Below, one piece after another: positions 58,360-64,000 of a stretch of DNA of 64,000 bases. Below the pieces are notes generated by a model that was given only the letters and a program-made list of their open reading frames with translations, had not been told where the DNA came from and ran no database searches. Each line of letters opens with the position of its first letter. Position 1 is the first letter of the stretch. This DNA comes from Tetrastigma voinierianum (taxonomy: Eukaryota > Streptophyta > Magnoliopsida > Vitales > Vitaceae), in NCBI GenBank assembly GCA_016808115.1, contig JAEQBH010004661.1, positions 1 to 64,000 on the forward strand. The letters are read 5' to 3'. The position numbers and the translations under genes were made by a program.

Positions 58360-59480
58360 GGAACCCTGTTCTACCGACGCCTCATGTGTCGCAGGTTAAG
58401 GTCAACACCGTAATGCTAGGCTGTACCCAACCATCGGAGGTGGCCGAGCGGAAGTGGTAAAGTACTTCACATGGACTTTGCGACACACTTGCTACTGACA
58501 ACGCAAAGGCATGATGCGCAAGTGGGCATAAAGTGGATCGGCTCATGAAGTCAACATTTTCTAGGTCAAAGAATGACCTTCCACTAGAGGAATTATACAT
58601 CCGAGATCGTCCGACCATGGAGTACTAGTGTCCATAGTGTCGGATAGAGACCCTAGATTTAAGGCCCATTTTTGGAAGAGCTTCCAAAAGGCCATGGGGA
58701 CACAGTTGACTATGAGCACTGCATTTCATCCACAGACAGATGGTTAGTCAAAGAGGACCATACAGATTTTAGAGGACATGCTACGAGCATGTGTCTCTGG
58801 ATCATAAGGGTAACTGGGAGGAGCACTTACCCTTAGTGGAATTCGCCTACAACAATAGTTATCAAGCAAGTATACAGATGGGCACCCTATGAGGCTTTGT
58901 ATGGGAGGCCATGCGAGCAACCGATTTGTTTGACGTAGTGGGAGAGAGCTCCATCACCTGGTCCGACCACTAGAGACACTCCTGAGAAGGTGAATTTGAT
59001 AAAGAAATGCCTTCTCACGCCAGAGTTCAAAGGAAGAGCTACTGTACGTACTCACGCGACTTCCGGAATTGAGGTGCGATCACGCCTTCAAAGGGTGATG
59101 CCTAAGAGAGAAGTGGTTAGATACAAGAACGGTGAGGTAGTTAGCGCCAAGATCGGGCCCTTCGAGATACTCGAGAGGCCAGCACCGCTGCATACCGGGC
59201 CTGGCGCTACCATCGAGCGATCAGTCCGCGAGGTGCCCCACACCTCCATGCTCCTAAGTATACCCGATCCAAATTTCATGTAGTGGATTGGAGGAGATTA
59301 TCGGTTGACACGGATGGGACCTTCGAGGAGAGACCTGAACGTGCATCATGATGACTGATAAGATTTTGGCCGACGCAAGACCGTGGAGGATAGTGAAAGT
59401 AAGTCAGGCAACACCGCAGGAGGGAGGCAACGCTGGGAGAGCGAGGACATCACATGCAGCCACCTATCCCTTTGTTGTTT
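58360..59480 (+). pseudogene. pol: E4 integrase and chromodomain stub
   Basis: All that is left of the E4 interior. It starts within the integrase (CRRLR, then HMDFATHL near 58473). It contains VSIVSDRDPRF-like residues (58630-58655, catalytic Asp), FWKSFQKAMGTQLTMSTAFH-like residues with indels, HPQTDG*SKRTIQILED (58729-58778; Lys at the catalytic Glu position, stop in place of Gln), WEEHLPLVEFAYNNSYQA-like residues near 58825 and EALYGRPC (58890-58915). The frame 58990-59283 covers VMPKREVVRY, IGPFEILER and HTSMLLSIPDP. A chromodomain-like tail ends near 59480. Inactive. Confidence 0.85.
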
Positions 59481-59604
59481 GTACGAAGGTACTTACTTAG
59501 CTGCTTAGTAACAATGATCATCTGCACATGCATGCAATAGTACTCATTCCATATGCATGTGAGTTGATGTGAATGTGTGTGGAATTTCGGGATGAAATTC
59601 TTTT

Positions 59605-59617
59605 AAGGGGGGAATAA
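59605..59617 (+). other. E4 polypurine tract
   Basis: AAGGGGGGAATAA follows GGGATGAAATTCTTTT and precedes TGTAAAACCCGAG at 59618. It is the best preserved polypurine tract among the plus-strand elements. Confidence 0.92.
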
Positions 59618-61411
59618 TGTAAAACCCGAGAAAATTAAATTTTTCTGAAAAATGGTAAAACGGTAATTTCGATTAAAAATACATAAATTTTCTAGATCAC
59701 GGATGACGAAACAGACTTCATCGTTGGAATCGTCTCATGAAATCTAGTTACCCAGTTGAATTTTGTCAAATTCAAAGATAGTAAGAATTTCACATTTTTC
59801 TGCATCGAGGTAACGAAAGTGACACTCGGGCATTTGTTTGGCCGGCTCACAATGAGCCACAGGCGCGCCAAATGGAGAGGATAAGTCAAAAGTCCAAGGA
59901 GTGGCCATGTGTCACAACTTGATAGGATGGAAATCCAAAGTCTTGGATAAATGGATAAGGGGAATCCAAGAGAGCCAATGAGAGGTTGGCATGTGGCAAG
60001 AGAGGAATTCTCACCGACCATCTTAGACCAAAACCAAAGTGGATGGGAGAGAGGAGGAAATAGGCAGAGAAAAAGGAAGAGAAATAAGAGAGAAGAGAGA
60101 AAGAGAAGAGAGAAGCTCCAACTTCTCTCTACGATATACGGAGATCGAAGGGTCGATTTTCGTCGGGCTAAGAACTAAGATCACCTGCTTGACAAAGGCT
60201 ACACTTGGGTACCCAAAACACAAGATTTCGCCAAGGATTCAAGTTAAGAGTTCGGGAAATCAAGGGTTTCAGGTTTAGGAAGTTTCCATGGGACTTCCTA
60301 GAGCAACTTCTACACTTTAAGAGGTAGGTCTTCTCCTACTTTGGTTATTTTCTACCTTAAGGGTCGTGTGTGGTCAATGGTGGAAGGTCTCGCCCCCAAG
60401 GGGATGTTCGTCAGCATTTTGAACTATGGGAAGATGCCCTATTTTGATCCTACGCATTAGCTGGACTTTAGGACTGGTTTTTAGTTGGGAAACAAAGGAA
60501 TTTGGCCGTGTGTCCTTCAGGTAAATTGTAGCCGCATCAGTGAACTTGATGTTAGGCTTTTTGAACTACCCAAATCTAATTTAAGCCATCTATGGTCCAT
60601 TTACCCGTAATCCACCCAAGTGAAAGTCCGGTCCGGGGCCTAGGTTTGTCCCATTAGGTTTGTTCTGGCTAGGTCTATCCGCTAGGGTCCATTCAACTAG
60701 GTTTGTCCTAACATTCGTCCGGCTAGGTGAAAGTTTATCCCGTTTAGGTGAAAATTCTGTCCACTGGTCCGGTCCGGCTAGTGAGCCCATCCATTGGGTC
60801 TAACTGCTCATGTGAGGCCTCCAACTTCGATTCCGCCCATAACTTTCTCGGGCCCGAATCTAATTCATATGTTCTTAGACTCTATGGAAAGCTCTTTGAG
60901 TCTAGAATCTAACCATATGCTTGTGAATGGCATGTTGTGCTCACATATTTTTTGAAAAATTGATTGTTGCACTAAGTGTACTAATCACTTGAGTATGGAA
61001 TGACATGTCAGAATAACACAATCGCTCAGGTGTCATTGCTTGATAATTGAGGACGCGTTATTGTATGAATGGGAGGTCATTACACAGTTGTAGGCTAATT
61101 GTGGACATGATATGTCACAATTAGCTCTCCAGAGGCTAAAGGAAGTCGTTAATTGATCGGGTATCGTTTGTGACGCCAATATGGGCGTATTTAAATATGT
61201 TGACATGATGAATGAAAATTATTAGCCATAAATCGAAATGAGCACATGTAATATTATGTAGATACTTACATTCCATATGCAAGGTAACATCGCATCGAGC
61301 CTGGTGTGGGTGCATAGAAACTGGGCATCCACCATTCTTGTGAATGTGTGGCCCAAAACTGATACGCCCAATCGAGACTCACAAAGGGTATAAAATGAAA
61401 AACGAAAAACG

Positions 61412-61450
<39 letters not shown>

Positions 61451-61524
61451 AAATATATAAATATAAAGTAGATCCCTCCCCGTGGTGAGACCCAGATTCT
61501 GGGGTAAACGCGGTTAGATACGAG

Positions 61525-61595
<71 letters not shown>

Positions 61596-62512
61596 GCGTT
61601 GGCCGCAAAGATGGGGTAGATCCTCCTGTGGTGAAAGACCCGCATTCTAAACGCTGCCAGACATGATCATCCGCTTGCGGAAAGGCCGTAAAATGTCGGT
61701 GGCGCGCGGCGACGCTCCTACTTGAGAACCCAAAATACGCAGCCCCACAAATAAACACACACTGGATTTGATAAAAATTCAAATAAGTATCGAGGTCTGG
61801 CCCAATGAGTCAAGTCTTTGGGTGAAAATAACGGGTTTTTTCACACTTACTGCATGTGAGGAGCTCTGCAGTGACTTGCGCCACAGATACAGCGGCTGCA
61901 TTTCATTCACGGTACGTGAGAATCCATTCTGTGATTTGTGCATCTTGATTGAATGTGCTTCTTTCTTTGGTGACATGACCATTGCATGTGCACTTAGGTG
62001 GGGAGTAGCCTCTGTAGGATTTTACTCTACTAGGCATTGCTCACTCCATCGTGGGACCCCTTTTTAGGTACAGGGAATGTGCAGAGAGATGGCGCTCACT
62101 AGAGGCCTATATTGAGAAGGAAGCTGTATTGTGGCTTTGATTTATATTTTAAAAACACAGGCTAGAATGTTGACTGATATATGTTTTGCAGTAAGAGTGA
62201 CGTAATTTGAACTCTTATGGACTATGGTTTTGGTTAGTTATGTGCCAGGTGTCGAGTGCATGGGTAACAAATATGTGGTCTGGCTTCTTTTACTGGGACG
62301 GAAACGTGAGGTCGCTTTATAATATTAGTCATGTCAGCTATGTAATTGCATTAAAAGCTATATTCTCGGGTAGAGTTCCCCGTACAAAGAAGACTATGCC
62401 CACCAGCAAATCTCGCTCCCAAAAAGGACTTACGGTGGTGCCCAAGTTACCCGACATCCACGAATTCTTCCCGCATTATTGTGTCGTCACACCCTCGTGA
62501 TTCGGGGGCATC
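59618..62512 (+). mobile_element. E4 3' LTR, also upstream LTR of E5 (type B)
   Basis: It starts TGTAAAACCCGAGAAAATTA, with head (59690-59760), purine tract (60040-60115) and AAGAGGTAGGTCTTCTCCTACT (60319-60340). A section of GTCCGGCTAGGTGAAAGT-like short repeats (60600-60790), the (TA)n arrays and GCACTTAGGTGGGGAGTAGC (61990) follow. It ends TTCGGGGGCATCA near 62512. At ~2.9 kb it is the longest uninterrupted type-B copy here. It sits between two integrase stubs, giving an LTR-stub-LTR-stub-LTR layout. Confidence 0.85.
61418..61592. repeat. Two (TA)n microsatellites
   Basis: Alternating TA runs occupy about 61420-61445 and 61528-61592, separated by a segment duplicated around them (ATCCCTCC..GTGGTGA.ACCC near 61472 and again near 61619). 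The long minus-strand frame with an alternating Tyr-Ile run is produced by the microsatellite. Confidence 0.95.
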
Positions 62513-62513
62513 A

Positions 62514-62975
62514 AAGCTACACCAACATACCGCGGACGACCCTGCAGTTTGAGGTCAGTGACTGCCTCTCAAAGGTGATGCCTGAAAGAGAAGTGGTCAA
62601 GTTTGGCAAGCAGGGGAAGCTAGCGCCGAGGTATATTAGACCTTTCAAGATGCTCGAGAGGGTGGGCATAGTTGCGTACCAGTTGGCATTACCACCGAGC
62701 TTATCATGTGTTCATAAGGTGTTCCACATCTCCATGCTCCGGAAGTATACTCTAGATCCAGCTCACATAGTGGATTTGGGAGAGATTGTGTTGATACTGA
62801 TGGGACCTTCGAGGAGGGACCAGTGCATATCTTGGATAAACGGACAGTTTTCATACACAAGACCGTGAGGGGCTATAGTGAAGGTGTCAGTGCAACACCA
62901 AGGATGAGAGGTGTCGGGAGCAATGAGGACACGATGCGGGCTACCTATCCTTTCTTGTTTGAGGATGAAGGTATG
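62514..62975 (+). pseudogene. pol: E5 integrase C-terminal domain stub
   Basis: The frame 62479-62868 crosses directly from LTR sequence into integrase: FEVSDCLSKVMPEREVVKFG then KQGKLAPRYIRPFKMLERVG, IVAYQLALPPSLSCVHKVFH and ISMLRKYTLDPAHIVDLGE. This is the GPY/F-type C-terminal domain, followed by a frameshifted GPSRRDQ/TFEEGPV tail and a chromodomain remnant to about 62975. It lacks everything upstream, so an interior deletion brought the LTR end to the middle of integrase. The frame is almost free of lesions over ~115 codons, but there is no start of its own. Confidence 0.9.
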
Positions 62976-63083
62976 TGGCCGTCGTTTGTGATAAATGACT
63001 AGTTTACATGCATGAGGTTATGTACATTGCATATGCATGTGATTTTATGAATGCAGGTAGAATTTGCAGGACTTAAATTTTTT

Positions 63084-63096
63084 AAAAGTGGGGAAA
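63084..63096 (+). other. E5 polypurine tract, decayed
   Basis: AAAAGTGGGGAAA follows GGACTTAAATTTTTT (decayed GGACGAAATTCTTTT) and precedes the LTR head remnant TAAAACCTG at 63097. Confidence 0.65.
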
Positions 63097-64000
63097 ATAA
63101 AACCTGTAAAAAACCAATTTTTCCTCAGAAAGGGTAAAACGGTAATTTCAATGGAAAATATAGAATTTTTCTAGATCTCGGATTACAAAACGGACTTCAC
63201 CGTGGGAATCGTTTCACGAAATCTAATTAGCCCATCCAATTTCTTTAAATTTCAAGACACTTAACTGCATCGCTTGAAAAATCGAAAGAATGAGTGGCAC
63301 TGCACATCGGATGGCCGGAGATAGAGGCCGCTACAAAATGATGGAGAGCAAGTCAAACAAAAGTCTAAGTGGGACCCATGTGGGACATGTGTCATAACTT
63401 AAGAAGATGGAAATACAAAGAATTGGATAAAAGGATAAGGGGAATCCAAGAGAGCCAATAAGAGGGTGACACGTGGCAAGAGAGGACATCCCACTTGACT
63501 TGTTGGACCAAACAATCTAGTGGAGAGAGGGGAAGAAGAGAGAAAAAGGAGAAAAATATATATGAGAGCATATAAGATATGAGATAAGCCCTCCTTCTCT
63601 AGTTTTCTCTGAGATCCCATTACCGCGTCATTGAGCAAGAGGCAAAGTTCGTCCTCGTTCTCGCAGAGCTTTTATGCAGATCTAATCAGAGTTCACAAAC
63701 TCCAAGAGGTAGGGGATTTTCCTACTCGATATTATTTATAGCTTAAAAGCCATTTAATGGCATAGTTTTCATCAGAGCCGTGAGTGGCCTAGATGCTCAG
63801 TCCAAAAAATTTTGGATCGAAGGTGGAAATGCTCGCACGCCGCAAATACAAAAAATATAAAAATTTCTAGGTTTCTGGACTGGCGAGTCATACCCACTGG
63901 TCGTGACCCACCGTGATGATACGCCAATCAGGAGCACAAATACAAGGCGACACGCCTCGCACACGCGGGCGAACAAACTGGCGCACAATCGGGAGCCCTC
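63097..64000 (+). mobile_element. E5 3' LTR (type B), cut by window end
   Basis: The start has lost its TG (TAAAACCTGTAAAAAACC). The head is well kept (63170-63230), and GTGGGACCCATGTGGGACAT, the purine tract (63520-63570) and AAGAGGTAGGGGATTTTCCT (63704-63723) follow. A CG-rich block starts near 63830 (GACTGGCGAGTCATACC..GTCGTGACCC), parallel to 57145 in E4. Confidence 0.85.

Noticed and set aside
61222..61782. 186-residue minus-strand frame with a long Tyr-Ile repeat
   Set aside because: It is created by the (TA)n microsatellites.
1..64000. tRNA, rRNA or other structural RNA genes
   Set aside because: I saw no cloverleaf with matching A/B boxes and no rRNA-like stretch; the TGGTATCAGAGC sites are primer-binding sites, not tRNA genes. 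A tRNAscan run would settle it.

Overview
The window is repeat-dense nuclear DNA of a flowering plant, probably a eudicot; the species cannot be read from the sequence. I find no intact host gene, rRNA or tRNA gene, or CRISPR. Nearly everything can be assigned to a decayed hAT DNA transposon, to several Ty3/gypsy LTR retrotransposons (Tekay/Del-like chromoviruses, judged from an initiator-Met-tRNA type primer site, gag-PR-RT-RH-IN order and a degraded C-terminal chromodomain), and to one unusual non-autonomous LTR array. All reading frames are broken.

Layout. 1-11752: element E1 (plus strand; LTR type B, gag, protease, then a deletion into integrase) with type-A LTR pieces at 1-939 and within its 3' LTR region. 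11753-42274: one hAT transposon on the minus strand, exploded by insertions. In 5' to 3' order its pieces are 38893-42274 (BED finger, DUF659), 36757-36935, 23957-24636 (dimerisation domain), 14750-15099 and 11753-12742 (C-terminal tail, stop). Its interrupters are a minus-strand LTR (36936-38892), a 12.1-kb LTR array (24637-36756), a near-complete gypsy element E2 (15100-23956, 5-bp target duplication TTTCA) and a solo LTR (12743-14749). In two cases removing the interrupter restores the hAT reading frame exactly; in a third only a few lost bases need to be assumed.

42275-56342: element E3, whose 5' LTR is split by a solo LTR with a perfect 5-bp duplication (42671-44499, GGAGC) and by a minus-strand LTR of a fourth type (45823-48212). 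Its interior (49042-53822) still shows gag, protease, RT, RNase H and integrase. 56343-64000: LTR, integrase stub (E4), LTR, integrase C-terminal stub (E5), LTR, running off the window.

The most unusual object is the array at 24637-36756: three direct copies of a ~3.8-kb LTR separated by two ~0.29-kb interiors that hold only a primer site and a polypurine tract. It is bounded by a 4/5-match target duplication, and its LTRs are packed with the hairpin motif AGTACC-cgta-GGTACT. Other notable signals are a ~55-bp LTR 'head' and a hairpin/splice-donor-like motif (AGGTAGGGGTTTT..CCTAC) kept across diverged LTR types A and B, and a shared Glu-to-Lys change at the integrase active site in three elements. 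Patchy divergence concentrated at CG-rich motifs raises the possibility of consensus error in this assembly.
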